The notes below the pieces were generated by a model. The model ran no database searches. It saw only the letters and a program-made list of their open reading frames with translations, and was not told the DNA's origin. Source: a virus. Taken from it: 30,751 bases of DNA. Location: positions 1 through 30,751 of IMG/VR virus record IMGVR_UViG_3300046616_000601; one strand, 5' to 3'. Below are positions 21,140 through 30,093 of this stretch, piece after piece; within the stretch, counting starts at the first letter, position 1; every line of letters starts with the position of its first letter. Both the position numbers and the translations under genes were made by a program.

Positions 21140-24135
21140 TGGGCGGCAAGTCTACCTCGACCACATCGCCGAAGCTCAACGGGCTGCAGGTCCAATCGTC
21201 CACCCTAGGTCTACCCATATCTCTGGGTTGGGGCCGCGGGCGGATGAGGTGCAATCTGATGTGGTACGGCGCCTTCACGGCGATCGCGCACACCACCAAG
21301 ACCAGCGGCGGCAAGGGTCTGGGTGGTGGGTCGAAGAACACGACCTATACCTACACCGCGTCGATCATGATGGGCATTTGCGAGGGCGGAGCCGGCGGCA
21401 TCCGGGGCATTCGCACGATCTACAAGGACACGGCCGTGCTGACCTCGCTGTCGGCCGCCGGGTTGAGCCTGGCGACCGGCACGCCGACGCAGCCCGTGTG
21501 GAGCTACCTGACCTCCAAAGTTCCGGCGCAGGCGATCCCCTATAGCGGCATCGCTTACGTCTATGCCCAGGATTACGACCTCGCCGACAGCGCGACGCTG
21601 TCGAATCACAGTTTCGAAATCGACTTCGGCGTGCAGCTGAGCGGTGTCGCGAACGGCGATGCCGATCCGAAGGACATCATCACCGATTTCCTGATCAACC
21701 CCGCTTACGGCGTGCCGATGTGGGGATCGGGCCTGATCGGCGATCTGTCCGATTATTCGCTCTATTGCCGCGCCAACAACTTGCTCTTGTCGCCGGTGCT
21801 CGAATCGCAGTCGGGCGCAGCGTCGATCCTGGAGGAGTGGCTGATCGCGACGAACTCGGCCGCCTTCTGGTCCGAGGGCATGCTCAAGATCCGGCCCTAT
21901 GGCGACGCACCGGCATCCGGCAACGGCGTCACCTGGAATCCGAACCTCACGCCCGCTTATGACCTGACCGAGGACGATCTGATCGTCGACGACAACGGCA
22001 ATGCCGTGTCGATCGAGATCGTCGACCAATCGGACGCCTATAATATCGTCCAGTTCGAATTCCTGGACCGCAGCCAGCAATATAATGTCGGCATCGCGAC
22101 CGCTCAGGACCTGGACAACATCGTCACATTCGGGCGGCGCAAACAGGATCCGACGACCGTCCATTGCATCTGCGACGCCGACATCGCGCGCAAGGCGGTG
22201 CAGCTTTATGCCCAGCGCGTTCTCTACACGCGCGAGAAATATACGTTCAAGCTACCGTGGAACTTCGCGCTGCTCGAGCCGACCGATCTCGTCACGCTGA
22301 CGACGACGACCGATTCACTGCTGCTCGATCGCGTGCTGGTCCGGATCACTGAGATTGGCGAGGACGTCGACGGGTTGCTGGCGATCACGGCGGAAGGCGT
22401 CCCCATCGGCATTGCCTCGGCCGCGCTCTATGCCTCGCACTCCGGTTCTAACGGATACAAGTCGAACACCGATATCGCGCCTGGACCGGTGTCGGCGCCC
22501 TGGCTGTTCATTGCGCCACCGAACCTTGCCGGGCTCGATGCCGAGATGTGGGTGGCTACCGCGTCGACGTCGCCGACCTGGGGCGGCTGTCAGGTTTGGG
22601 TCAGCACCGACGGGGCCAATTATTCGATGGTCGGTACGATCAACGGCCCGGCGCGCTATGGCACGCTCACCTCGGCGCTGGCGGCGGGCGCCGATTCGGA
22701 TACGACGAACACGCTGGCTGTCGATCTGTCGGCCAGCTTGGGGCAACTCGACAGCGTCAGCACATCGGATCGTGACGCCGGGGTCACCTTGTGCATGGTC
22801 GGCGACGAAGTGGTGTCCTATCGGACGGCAACCCTGACGGCAGCCAACCGCTATAACCTGACCCAGCTGCGCCGCGGCCAGCGCGGTACGATCTCTGGCG
22901 CGCATGCCAGTGGGACCAACTTCGCGCGGATCGACGATGCGATCTTCAAGTTCGGCTATGACGCCAGCAATGTCGGCGACACGATTTACGTCAAGCTTCC
23001 CTCGTTCAACATCTACGGCCGTGGACTCGAGGATCTTGCCGCGGCCACCGCTTATTCGATCGCGATCAGCTCGGCGCCGGCGCGCGCTGGCTATCGCGAC
23101 ATCAAGTTCATGCGTTCCTATGCGCAGCCACCGACACCCAACGGCGATAATCCGTCGGGTTGGTATGACGGGATACCGGCGGGCACGGCGACGATCTGGT
23201 CGAGCACGGCGCTCAAGACGGCGAACGGAACATTGTTGGGCATCTGGACTGCGCCTCAATCGCTGTCCGGCCTGACGCCCCGCGGCGATTACAGCAGCGG
23301 CGCGACCTATTTCCTGAATAACAGCGTCGCTTATGGCGGCGGCAGCTATGTCGCGACGCAGGACAATTTCAGCGGCCATGCACCGACCGGCACCGGCCAG
23401 GCCAATGCATATTGGGACGTGCTGGCCGCACCCGGCAGCGCCGGGGCGCCGGCCGTGCCGCCCGGGGCATTTACCGCAACGATCAGCGTTCCGTCAGGAT
23501 CGGCGGTCAACCTGCGATCCTTGGCCGATACCGCCGGCTATACCGGCAATTCGGACGCGACGGTGACGTTCAACGTCCCCAATGGCGTCAACGTCACCGG
23601 GCTGGCGAGCGGCGGCATCGGCATCGACACGGGTAGCTGGCCGACCACATCCCATACGATCGCGCTGACACTGGTCGTCCAGAACGGCGGATCGGTTAGC
23701 GGCGGCGGGGGTGACGGCGGGAGCGGCGGCGGTGCAGGTTTGCCAGGCGGCGACGCTATCTATGTCCGGGTACCGATGTCGGGCGGGATCACGATCAACG
23801 CCGGCGGCGCGGTGCGCGGCGGCGGCGGTGGTGGTGGCTCGAACGCGATGACTTCGCCGTACAAGATCGGAACCGGCGGCGGCGGCGGCGGTGCGCCGAA
23901 CGGCCAAGGCGGCGCCGGCAGCGAGGGCTACATCACGACCGGCACCGACGGCCGGGACTGGTCAGCGGGCGGCGCCGGCGGCTCGCCAGGCGGCGGCGCG
24001 GGCGGCGGCTATGCGACGGCGGGCAGCGCATCAGGCAGCGGAACGCCCGGCGGCGGTGCCGGCTTCGCGATCCGCAAGAACGGCAACGCGGTTACCGTCA
24101 CTAACAACGGCACGATGACCGGATCCGCCGCGTAA
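21136..24135 (+). CDS. Tail tip/host-recognition protein (GTA gp15 relative)
   Basis: A 999-residue central tail-tip protein. The N-terminal 500 residues contain the Phage-tail_3-like core (SDAYNIVQFEFLDRSQQYNV, IARKAVQLYAQRVLYTREKY then TFKLPWNFALLEPTDLVTL). Middle beta modules follow (LAGLDAEMWVATAS, YNLTQLRRGQRGT). At about 712-768, RGDYSSGATYFLNNSVAYGG then YVATQDNFSGHAP, NAYWDVLA resembles a CBM5/12-like carbohydrate-binding module. Residues about 850-975 are a polyglycine domain with GGGGGGG runs like the polyglycine II loops of some phage adhesins. It lacks the TIM-barrel seen in the larger GTA gp15. Start ATG 21136 overlaps the NlpC stop. The C-terminus probably forms the receptor-binding tip. 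Confidence 0.82.
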   Translation: MMGGKSTSTTSPKLNGLQVQSSTLGLPISLGWGRGRMRCNLMWYGAFTAIAHTTKTSGGKGLGGGSKNTTYTYTASIMMGICEGGAGGIRGIRTIYKDTAVLTSLSAAGLSLATGTPTQPVWSYLTSKVPAQAIPYSGIAYVYAQDYDLADSATLSNHSFEIDFGVQLSGVANGDADPKDIITDFLINPAYGVPMWGSGLIGDLSDYSLYCRANNLLLSPVLESQSGAASILEEWLIATNSAAFWSEGMLKIRPYGDAPASGNGVTWNPNLTPAYDLTEDDLIVDDNGNAVSIEIVDQSDAYNIVQFEFLDRSQQYNVGIATAQDLDNIVTFGRRKQDPTTVHCICDADIARKAVQLYAQRVLYTREKYTFKLPWNFALLEPTDLVTLTTTTDSLLLDRVLVRITEIGEDVDGLLAITAEGVPIGIASAALYASHSGSNGYKSNTDIAPGPVSAPWLFIAPPNLAGLDAEMWVATASTSPTWGGCQVWVSTDGANYSMVGTINGPARYGTLTSALAAGADSDTTNTLAVDLSASLGQLDSVSTSDRDAGVTLCMVGDEVVSYRTATLTAANRYNLTQLRRGQRGTISGAHASGTNFARIDDAIFKFGYDASNVGDTIYVKLPSFNIYGRGLEDLAAATAYSIAISSAPARAGYRDIKFMRSYAQPPTPNGDNPSGWYDGIPAGTATIWSSTALKTANGTLLGIWTAPQSLSGLTPRGDYSSGATYFLNNSVAYGGGSYVATQDNFSGHAPTGTGQANAYWDVLAAPGSAGAPAVPPGAFTATISVPSGSAVNLRSLADTAGYTGNSDATVTFNVPNGVNVTGLASGGIGIDTGSWPTTSHTIALTLVVQNGGSVSGGGGDGGSGGGAGLPGGDAIYVRVPMSGGITINAGGAVRGGGGGGGSNAMTSPYKIGTGGGGGGAPNGQGGAGSEGYITTGTDGRDWSAGGAGGSPGGGAGGGYATAGSASGSGTPGGGAGFAIRKNGNAVTVTNNGTMTGSAA

Positions 24136-24169
24136 CCACACCACGTCTTCCCAAAGGACTGGCCTCAAC

Positions 24170-26299
24170 ATGCAATATTACGAGTTCATCGCCTCCCGCG
24201 GCGACACGGGAGCCGTGTTGCCGCTCGCCAAGGTCACCGTGTTTCTGGCAGGCACGACGACGCTGGCAGCGGCCTATGATAGTACGGGTGCCGGCCTGGC
24301 GAATCCGATGACGGCGGCGCCTTCCGGCCTGGTTGGGTTTGCGGCGGCCAATGGCGCCTATGACGTTCAGATTGCGTCGGCGGACGGGTCGTATCTCGCG
24401 CCGAAGGTCCACGATCTCCAGCTGTATGACCTGACCCAGTTGGACGCGAAGGTGGCATCGGTCACGGCGGCGACAACCGCTCCAGGGTTCGTCGCGGTCG
24501 TCGCCGACCTGGCGCTCGGCGCAGCGAGTAAGATCGGGACGGTGGCGGCGGACTTGTTGAGCGGCGCCAGCAACATAGCGTTGGTGGCGGCCGACCTGGC
24601 GCTAGGCGGCGCATCGCTGATCAGGCAGGCGATATCGAGCGCATCGGCTGCGGCAGCTTCTGCCGCTGCTGCGGCGGCGAGTGCTGCCTCGATCGGGTGG
24701 TTCTCCCGTGGGCCTGCCGGTTTCGCGCTCACTGATGTGGCGGGCTATCGCTGGCTCAACATCACACTCACGGACATCAAGCACTTCGCAATCGACCTGA
24801 TCAAATCGCGATTGGCGGCCCTAGAAGCCTATACTGCCAAGCTGCCGTTGATCGGCACGCCCGGCGGCGCCACCTTTTCGCTGGTCGATAGCAACGGCTA
24901 CAATTGGCTGAAGGCGACCCCGACCACTTTGCAGCACAAGGTCATCGAGGCGATGTCGAGTCGGATTGTGGCGGCTCTTCGTGGACCGGCCGATCCGTCG
25001 ATCGCGAACATGCGCATTATTGCTGAGCGCATCGGCCTGCATATGTCTGGCGAATCACTGTCGCTGGGGCATGGCTCGCCGGTCGTAACCGTGGGCACAA
25101 GTACGATATCAGATATGTTTGGCAATGCCTCGCTCACGAAAGCCAGCATCGTCCCGGATGACATCAGTGACATCTCGATCGCGTCAGATCCCGACCTAAT
25201 CTCGAACCGCGCCGCGCTCACGCCGACCGTTGAAACCAGCTACGGAGCCGACGCCGACGACTGGACGAGCCACGGCGAAACACCACTGACCGGCTGCGCG
25301 CAGATGATTGTGCAGCTTCTCAAGGATGAGGACGGTATCGACTTCACGGAGGCCGGAATGCGCTTCCTGCTCGCCGACGATGGCCGAAATGGCGGCAGCA
25401 TCACGACCGAAGACGAAACACTGACCGGGCTGACGGCGCAACGCGTCTACGCGAGCTTCGGACAGGCGCAGGCACTCTACAGCGCACTCGGCAAGTCGTA
25501 TGCCCCGGCGGCGCAGATGATCATCACTGGCACGAACGACAATGCTTCAGACAGCGCCAACTACCCCGGCGGCGCCGACACCAAGTGGTTCTACACCCGC
25601 GCGCAGACCGTCCAGGCTCAGCGCCAAGCGAAGGCCATTGCCCTAAAACTCATCAGCCCGAATGGGCGGCTGCCGCTCCTGATCGGCCAAACGGCGACGC
25701 ACACAAACCCGTCCTATCTCGCGCCGATCCCACACGTCGCGCTCGATCAGCTACAACTCGCGATCGATCACCCCGAATTCATTCTCGCCTGCATTCAGTA
25801 CGCGGTGCAGAACGGGATCAATAACGATGTTCACATGACCGGCGCCGGCAGCAAGCAAATGGGTGCCTATTTCGGCTGGCACCTCAAGCGTCTGATGTTT
25901 GACGGTCTGCGCATCGCGCCGATGATCCCAACGTTCACGGCGCAAAATTCGCAGATCATCGCGACGTTCCCAATCCGTCCGGGCCACACAATTACGGGCG
26001 GCCTGACCATCGCCGACACTACGATTCTTTCGAATTGGGGCGTTGCTGCGGTCGATTCCGGCGGCGTCGCGAAATCGCTGAGCAACCCTCGCGTCGTCGC
26101 TCGCGATCGTATCGTCTGGGACGCGCCCGCAGCCCCTGCCAATACTTGGAAATTTCGCTGCGGCTATACAGGCAACAGCACAAAGGGGTGGACCAACATC
26201 GCCGAAACCCGCGCCGATTCCGCACTCATCTTCGATCCCTATGCCCTGCGCCTGCCGATGTATCGCTGGCTGCCTATTTGTGAGGTGCCCCTGACATGA
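24170..26299 (+). CDS. Tail fibre with SGNH-type esterase domain
   Basis: A 709-residue tail fibre/spike. Residues 1-75 (PLAKVTVFLAGTTTLAAAYD then NPMTAAPSGLVGFAAANGAY) match the N-terminal virion-attachment domain of many fibres, followed by an Ala-rich coiled coil (about 155-175). The C-terminal half carries SGNH/GDSL-type blocks: GESLSLG with S296 as nucleophile, GTND at 454-457, and DVHMTG with D553 and H555, plus LPLLIGQTATH. This pattern is that of sialate O-acetylesterase-like, glycan-deacetylating fibre domains. The predicted role is removing acyl groups from a host surface polysaccharide. The start follows AAAGGACTGG. The stop overlaps the next gene by ATGA. Confidence 0.78.
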   Translation: MQYYEFIASRGDTGAVLPLAKVTVFLAGTTTLAAAYDSTGAGLANPMTAAPSGLVGFAAANGAYDVQIASADGSYLAPKVHDLQLYDLTQLDAKVASVTAATTAPGFVAVVADLALGAASKIGTVAADLLSGASNIALVAADLALGGASLIRQAISSASAAAASAAAAAASAASIGWFSRGPAGFALTDVAGYRWLNITLTDIKHFAIDLIKSRLAALEAYTAKLPLIGTPGGATFSLVDSNGYNWLKATPTTLQHKVIEAMSSRIVAALRGPADPSIANMRIIAERIGLHMSGESLSLGHGSPVVTVGTSTISDMFGNASLTKASIVPDDISDISIASDPDLISNRAALTPTVETSYGADADDWTSHGETPLTGCAQMIVQLLKDEDGIDFTEAGMRFLLADDGRNGGSITTEDETLTGLTAQRVYASFGQAQALYSALGKSYAPAAQMIITGTNDNASDSANYPGGADTKWFYTRAQTVQAQRQAKAIALKLISPNGRLPLLIGQTATHTNPSYLAPIPHVALDQLQLAIDHPEFILACIQYAVQNGINNDVHMTGAGSKQMGAYFGWHLKRLMFDGLRIAPMIPTFTAQNSQIIATFPIRPGHTITGGLTIADTTILSNWGVAAVDSGGVAKSLSNPRVVARDRIVWDAPAAPANTWKFRCGYTGNSTKGWTNIAETRADSALIFDPYALRLPMYRWLPICEVPLT

Positions 26300-27243
26300 G
26301 AGTCGCCATCCCCTTCACCGGCATCGACGCTTCCGCGTTTGGCTATGGGCGCACGCGCTCATGCCCGACTTTCGGCGCAGGCTACGCGGCCTACATGTTC
26401 GGCACGGCTATTAACGACGCGCCGACGGTCAACCTGTTCACGGGCGCTAACGATGGCCGGCTGATCGGCGCGCCTGCGGCGATAGGCCTGGTTGGCGGCG
26501 CAATGGCGATCGCGTTCAGCGGCGCCATCACCGGCGGCAATCTCCTGACAGTCACCGGCACGGTATCCGGCGACCCTCTTGCGGTCGGTCAAACGATCGA
26601 ATTGGCGACTGGCGCAGGAGGAAGTCTCGGGGTCATTTCGTCGCTCGGCACCGGTACCGGTGGCGCGGGAACTTACAACTTGACCGGAGGCGTTAATACA
26701 ACCTCGTCGTCGATGCGCGCCTTCACTCGATTTTTTGAGGTGCCTGGCTTCTCGCGTGACATATTTAATATCGGCAGTGCCCTAACACTCCTGGCCATCT
26801 ACAAATCGCCGATCTCGCAGGGCATTTTGATGGACGACTTCAACGGCGGCAATCTTGGCATGCTGGTTCCGTCGTCGTTCGATGTGCAGACCTTCGGCCG
26901 CGATAGCGCGAGCGTCGTCGTCAATGTCAGTACGGCTTCGAGCTTCAGCAACGGGGGGACGACGTGGAGCATGGGTGTCTCGCAATTTGACACCACCACT
27001 GGGCAAGGCTTCATCCAGCGGTCGGGACCGGCCCGCAATGCGTCCGCTGTTGCCGGTCCGCGCGCCGCGAACCCGATGGGCCAAACTACCCGGAAGCTGC
27101 GCACGCACCTCTACACAGCTACGACGCCTGCGGCAACAATCGCGGGCATCGCGATTTATACCAAGAAGTTGTCGAGCGGCGAAATGGACGACGCCTTCAG
27201 TTACTGGCGCGATGTTCTGTCCGATGTGGGAGAAGTACTGTAG
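26296..27243 (+). CDS. Second tail fibre-like protein
   Basis: A 315-residue protein, mostly beta-rich with Gly/Thr/Ser repeats (GAITGGNLLTVTGTVSG, SSLGTGTGGAGTYNLTGGV). It opens with an AIPFTGIDASAFGYGR segment and ends AIYTKKLSSGEMDDAFSYW, similar to LamG/concanavalin-like carbohydrate-binding domains. Coupled to the esterase fibre by ATGA overlap, it may bind the same glycan or act as a chaperone/adaptor. The domain is only suggested. The last 43 bp overlap, on the opposite strand, the FkbM gene. Confidence 0.65.
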   Translation: MRVAIPFTGIDASAFGYGRTRSCPTFGAGYAAYMFGTAINDAPTVNLFTGANDGRLIGAPAAIGLVGGAMAIAFSGAITGGNLLTVTGTVSGDPLAVGQTIELATGAGGSLGVISSLGTGTGGAGTYNLTGGVNTTSSSMRAFTRFFEVPGFSRDIFNIGSALTLLAIYKSPISQGILMDDFNGGNLGMLVPSSFDVQTFGRDSASVVVNVSTASSFSNGGTTWSMGVSQFDTTTGQGFIQRSGPARNASAVAGPRAANPMGQTTRKLRTHLYTATTPAATIAGIAIYTKKLSSGEMDDAFSYWRDVLSDVGEVL

Positions 27244-28058
27244 CCCTCAGGGATGACGAGATAGTCCCCAATAGGTAAGATCTCGGCATTATGCTCGACT
27301 AGCACCGTCTTATTGAGGAACGCGCCCTTGCGGCTCGTATACAGCATTAACCGGAATGGGACCGGAACTAGCTCGGAGAGGGCCGACCTGGTCGGCGTAT
27401 GGAGAGTAGTCTCGCTGATCTCCAGCCAGATCAGCGGGCGGTTGGCAATGATCGTCTCGCGGAGACCGCGGAGCACGTTCGGTTCGTATCCCTGTACGTC
27501 TATCTTGATTGCATCAACGGCGATGCCGCGCAATTCTTCGTCCCCAATAGCAATGCGCGCGCTAAGGCGATGAGCGTTGTCCAGTTCTCCGTCGAGAAAC
27601 GTGGATAGGCCATGGTTGTCGTTGACGAAGATCGGCAAGTCGGCAACCGCGACCCCCAATCCAACTTTGCGCAATTCGACCTTCGCCCAAGGGTTGATCG
27701 CGATATTCCGCTCGATCAGAGGCCAAACCTGCGGATTTGGCTCGAAGGAGATCACACGATTGAAATGACGAGCGAACGCTAGCGCGTGGTTCCCGATGTT
27801 CGCGCCGACGTCGGCGATCGTACCGCGCCGAGTTGCCTGGGCCAGGAACGGCGTGATTTGTTGCCAGTCGTATGATCCGTAGAGATAAGCTTCGCGGTCG
27901 ATGGCCGACTTCAGGTTGCCGGCGAAGCGAACCTCGCCCCGCTGGGATTCGAAATCGACGTCGTACTTCGCGAGTTTGGTGGCGATAGCAGACCAGCCAC
28001 GAACGTGGCGCATGAAGCCGAGAGACTTGGCGAGTTTGGCAGAAAGCGGCACCGTCAT
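27201..28058 (-). CDS. FkbM-family methyltransferase
   Basis: A 285-residue SAM-dependent methyltransferase of the FkbM type, which O-methylates sugars of surface polysaccharides. The SAM motif I is IADVGANIGNHALAFARHF and the diagnostic FkbM motif is IKIDVQGYEPNVLRGL, with AINPWAKVELRKVGLG and VISFEPNPQVW between them. ATG 28058 is used; GTG 28082 would add 8 residues, and neither has a strong Shine-Dalgarno. It is transcribed opposite to the phage structural genes, immediately behind the acyltransferase gene (about 51 bp), so the two form a small operon. Its last 14 or so codons lie inside the fibre gene, giving an extra non-domain tail. Base composition is visibly more A/T rich than the head genes, a sign of later acquisition. 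Confidence 0.85.
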   Translation of the reverse strand: MTVPLSAKLAKSLGFMRHVRGWSAIATKLAKYDVDFESQRGEVRFAGNLKSAIDREAYLYGSYDWQQITPFLAQATRRGTIADVGANIGNHALAFARHFNRVISFEPNPQVWPLIERNIAINPWAKVELRKVGLGVAVADLPIFVNDNHGLSTFLDGELDNAHRLSARIAIGDEELRGIAVDAIKIDVQGYEPNVLRGLRETIIANRPLIWLEISETTLHTPTRSALSELVPVPFRLMLYTSRKGAFLNKTVLVEHNAEILPIGDYLVIPEGYSTSPTSDRTSRQ

Positions 28059-28109
28059 GAGGTGACAGCCTATCAGCGACACTGCGTTCGGCCAATGAAA
28101 ATTGCACCC

Positions 28110-29174
28110 TTAGAATGTGCGGTCGGCGACTTCTTTGATGGCAGATGGTGTCATGCGTACACGCGACCGAATCCACTCGCGCATAGGTTCCTCGTATCCG
28201 AGGAACATCACGACTGATAGCGCGAGTAGCGCCGGGTATTGGATCGCGACAATCGCCTTATCGGCGCCGATCCATGTCTTGATGGCGAAGTGAACTGGCT
28301 GGTGGAGCAGATAAAGAGAGTAACTCGCACCACCCATGATGACGAGCCACCGCAGGGAAAGCACTCGCGCAAACCGGCTCTCGCGGTTCGCCGAAACTGA
28401 GGCAATCAAGAGCCCCGACATAACGGTGACGAAAGGTCCAACATGCGAGTCGCCGGTCTGACACAGCACGAGGACGAGGGTCGAAGCAACGAGCCACGCC
28501 GGTAGCCGGACCATAGCACCACGCATGTGCAATTCCGCGACGCAAATCCCGATGATGAATTCCGGTAAGCGCAGGATCGGCGCCGGCACCCATTTCATCC
28601 ACGCGAACGGACCCAGGTCGCCGCTAATGAAGGTTGAGCTTTCGGTAATTGCCGCAAACGCGACCAAGCAGATCGCGCAGGCTGTGACGGCCTTCGTCGG
28701 CATATGCTCGACGCAGCGCGAGAGCAGCGGGAAACACAGGTAGAAGAAGAACTCCACCGAGAGTGTCCAGCTCGGCATATTCCAGCATGTGATGCCAAGC
28801 GAGCTATCCTGCACCCACCAATGCAATAGAAAAAACTGCGGTAGGTCGCCCCAGCCGGAGATAGTCACGAAAGGCAGCATTAGGGCGATGGTGAGGAAAT
28901 AGACCGGGTAAACTCGAGCCAATCTCGCAACCGCAAATTTCTTCACCTGCGCGCCTGAGCAGACCCGACCGCGATGCGTGTAATGCAGTATGAAGCCAGA
29001 CAGCACGAAAAAGAACGTCACGCCTGAATAGCCGTTCATAAGCAACGTTTTGAGGAACGATGGGAAGTGCGCAGACTTCGAGGCGAAGGATGCGCCTGAA
29101 TGATACAAAACGACGGCGAAAGCTGCAAAAAAACGGATGCTGGTCAGCGGCTCAATAAGGTTGCGATCGGACAT
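28110..29174 (-). CDS. Acyltransferase-3 family membrane protein (OafA-like)
   Basis: A 354-residue integral membrane acyltransferase of the acyltransferase-3 group, which O-acylates LPS or exopolysaccharide sugars. Diagnostic motifs: SIRFFAAFAVVLYHSG at the N-terminus with the catalytic His, GYSGVTFFFVLSGFILHY, RLARVYPVYFL, and WNMPSWTLSVEFFFYLCFPL, with about ten hydrophobic segments. It lacks the extra C-terminal SGNH domain of longer OafA forms. It is first in the minus-strand operon with the FkbM gene, downstream of the tail fibres. Such genes in prophages commonly change O-antigen (serotype conversion) and block further infection, which is the inferred role here. ATG 29172-29174 is used. 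The substrate sugar is unknown. Confidence 0.87.
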   Translation of the reverse strand: MSDRNLIEPLTSIRFFAAFAVVLYHSGASFASKSAHFPSFLKTLLMNGYSGVTFFFVLSGFILHYTHRGRVCSGAQVKKFAVARLARVYPVYFLTIALMLPFVTISGWGDLPQFFLLHWWVQDSSLGITCWNMPSWTLSVEFFFYLCFPLLSRCVEHMPTKAVTACAICLVAFAAITESSTFISGDLGPFAWMKWVPAPILRLPEFIIGICVAELHMRGAMVRLPAWLVASTLVLVLCQTGDSHVGPFVTVMSGLLIASVSANRESRFARVLSLRWLVIMGGASYSLYLLHQPVHFAIKTWIGADKAIVAIQYPALLALSVVMFLGYEEPMREWIRSRVRMTPSAIKEVADRTF

Positions 29175-29260
29175 CGCCCGTGCCCCTAGCCGCTACAAGC
29201 CGCCTACGAAAGTCGCAACAACATCCGCCTCTCAGTCCCACCGATCGTGAGTACCCACCA

Positions 29261-29527
29261 ATGACCACGCCTGCCAAAGCCCCGCCCACTTGGCTGGCGT
29301 GGCTTCCCGTCATCACGACGGTGTTCCTGATCGCCGGCTTTCTGCTGTCGACCGGCGGCAAGATCAACGAGCTGACAGATCACGAACGCCGCCTGACCGC
29401 TCTGGAAACGCGCCGCGATACCGACGCGGACAAGCTCGACAAGATCAATGAACGGACGGCGCGCATAGAGGCGAAGCTGGAGGTGATCCTGCCCAGCGGC
29501 ACCGCCGCAAAGGAGGTGGCGAGATGA
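29261..29527 (+). CDS. Membrane-anchored coiled-coil protein
   Basis: An 88-residue protein with one N-terminal membrane helix (about 11-31, WLAWLPVITTVFLIAGFLLS) followed by a charged coiled coil (about 35-75, INELTDHERRLTALETRRDT). This topology fits an inner-membrane spanin-like or holin-associated protein, but no lipobox partner gene is seen, so it may simply be a lysis accessory. Start ATG 29261 is used rather than the longer upstream frame because it begins the clean anchor. It is first in the lysis block. Confidence 0.65.
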   Translation: MTTPAKAPPTWLAWLPVITTVFLIAGFLLSTGGKINELTDHERRLTALETRRDTDADKLDKINERTARIEAKLEVILPSGTAAKEVAR

Positions 29528-29775
29528 TGGAGGGCGCAGGACTGCTCCTGATGACGCTGGCGTTCGGCCTGATGCTGGTCCCGCCGCTTCACATCACGAT
29601 CGCCGGCCCCCGCATCGGCGCCGTTCATGTCGCGGCCGAATTACCTGAATCGCACCAATTGACGCCACCTCGCGCCGACATGGACGCCCTTATCCGCGAG
29701 GCCGACAAAGTGCTCGCCAACGACCTGCTGATCCGCGCGATCGCCGCGATCGCCGAGACCTACAACCAAGCCTGA
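29524..29775 (+). CDS. Small one-TM protein in lysis block
   Basis: An 83-residue protein with one hydrophobic N-terminal segment (about 4-28, GAGLLLMTLAFGLMLVPPLH) and a soluble helical C-terminus (ADMDALIREADKVLANDLLI). The start ATG overlaps the previous stop (ATGATG at 29524; the second ATG is an alternative), so it is coupled to the coiled-coil gene. It could act as an antiholin- or spanin-like accessory, but no motif proves this. Confidence 0.6.
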   Translation: MMEGAGLLLMTLAFGLMLVPPLHITIAGPRIGAVHVAAELPESHQLTPPRADMDALIREADKVLANDLLIRAIAAIAETYNQA

Positions 29776-29808
29776 TCCCGCGGCGTCCGGCCACAAGTGG
29801 AGGAAAGC

Positions 29809-30093
29809 ATGACCCTGCTATGCAAATGGTGGGCGCCGCTCCGCGCCCGCCTGATCGATGATGCACGCTTGTGGTGGCGCTTCTGGACCATGCGCCTGGC
29901 GGCGTTCGGGGCCATCGTCACCGCGTTGGCACAGTGGTTCCCCGACGCGCTCTCTGCCGCATGGAATGCCATGCCGTACGACATGCGGGCGTATCTTCCC
30001 GCACCCATGCTCCACTCGATCCCCGTGATCCTGTTCGTCGCCATCATGGTGGCGCGCATCGTGGCGCAGAAGAAGGCGGCGCCCAATGACTGA
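29809..30093 (+). CDS. Holin
   Basis: A 94-residue holin-like protein, forming the timed holes that trigger lysis. Hydrophobic segments lie at about 29-48 (AAFGAIVTALAQWFPDAL) and 66-88 (MLHSIPVILFVAIMVARIVA), with an aromatic amphipathic stretch before the first (WWRFWTM) and a short charged tail (KKAAPND). This layout and the position directly upstream of the endolysin fit alphaproteobacterial phage holins. ATG 29809 follows GGAGGA by 4 nt. Overlaps the endolysin start by 8 bp. Confidence 0.78.
   Translation: MTLLCKWWAPLRARLIDDARLWWRFWTMRLAAFGAIVTALAQWFPDALSAAWNAMPYDMRAYLPAPMLHSIPVILFVAIMVARIVAQKKAAPND

Noticed and set aside
19189-24135. Domesticated gene transfer agent
   Set aside because: The tail-tip block is GTA-like, but the window also has a repressor circuit, terS-like gene, frameshifted chaperone, holin, endolysin and conversion genes with intact motifs, so an ordinary temperate siphophage is simpler.
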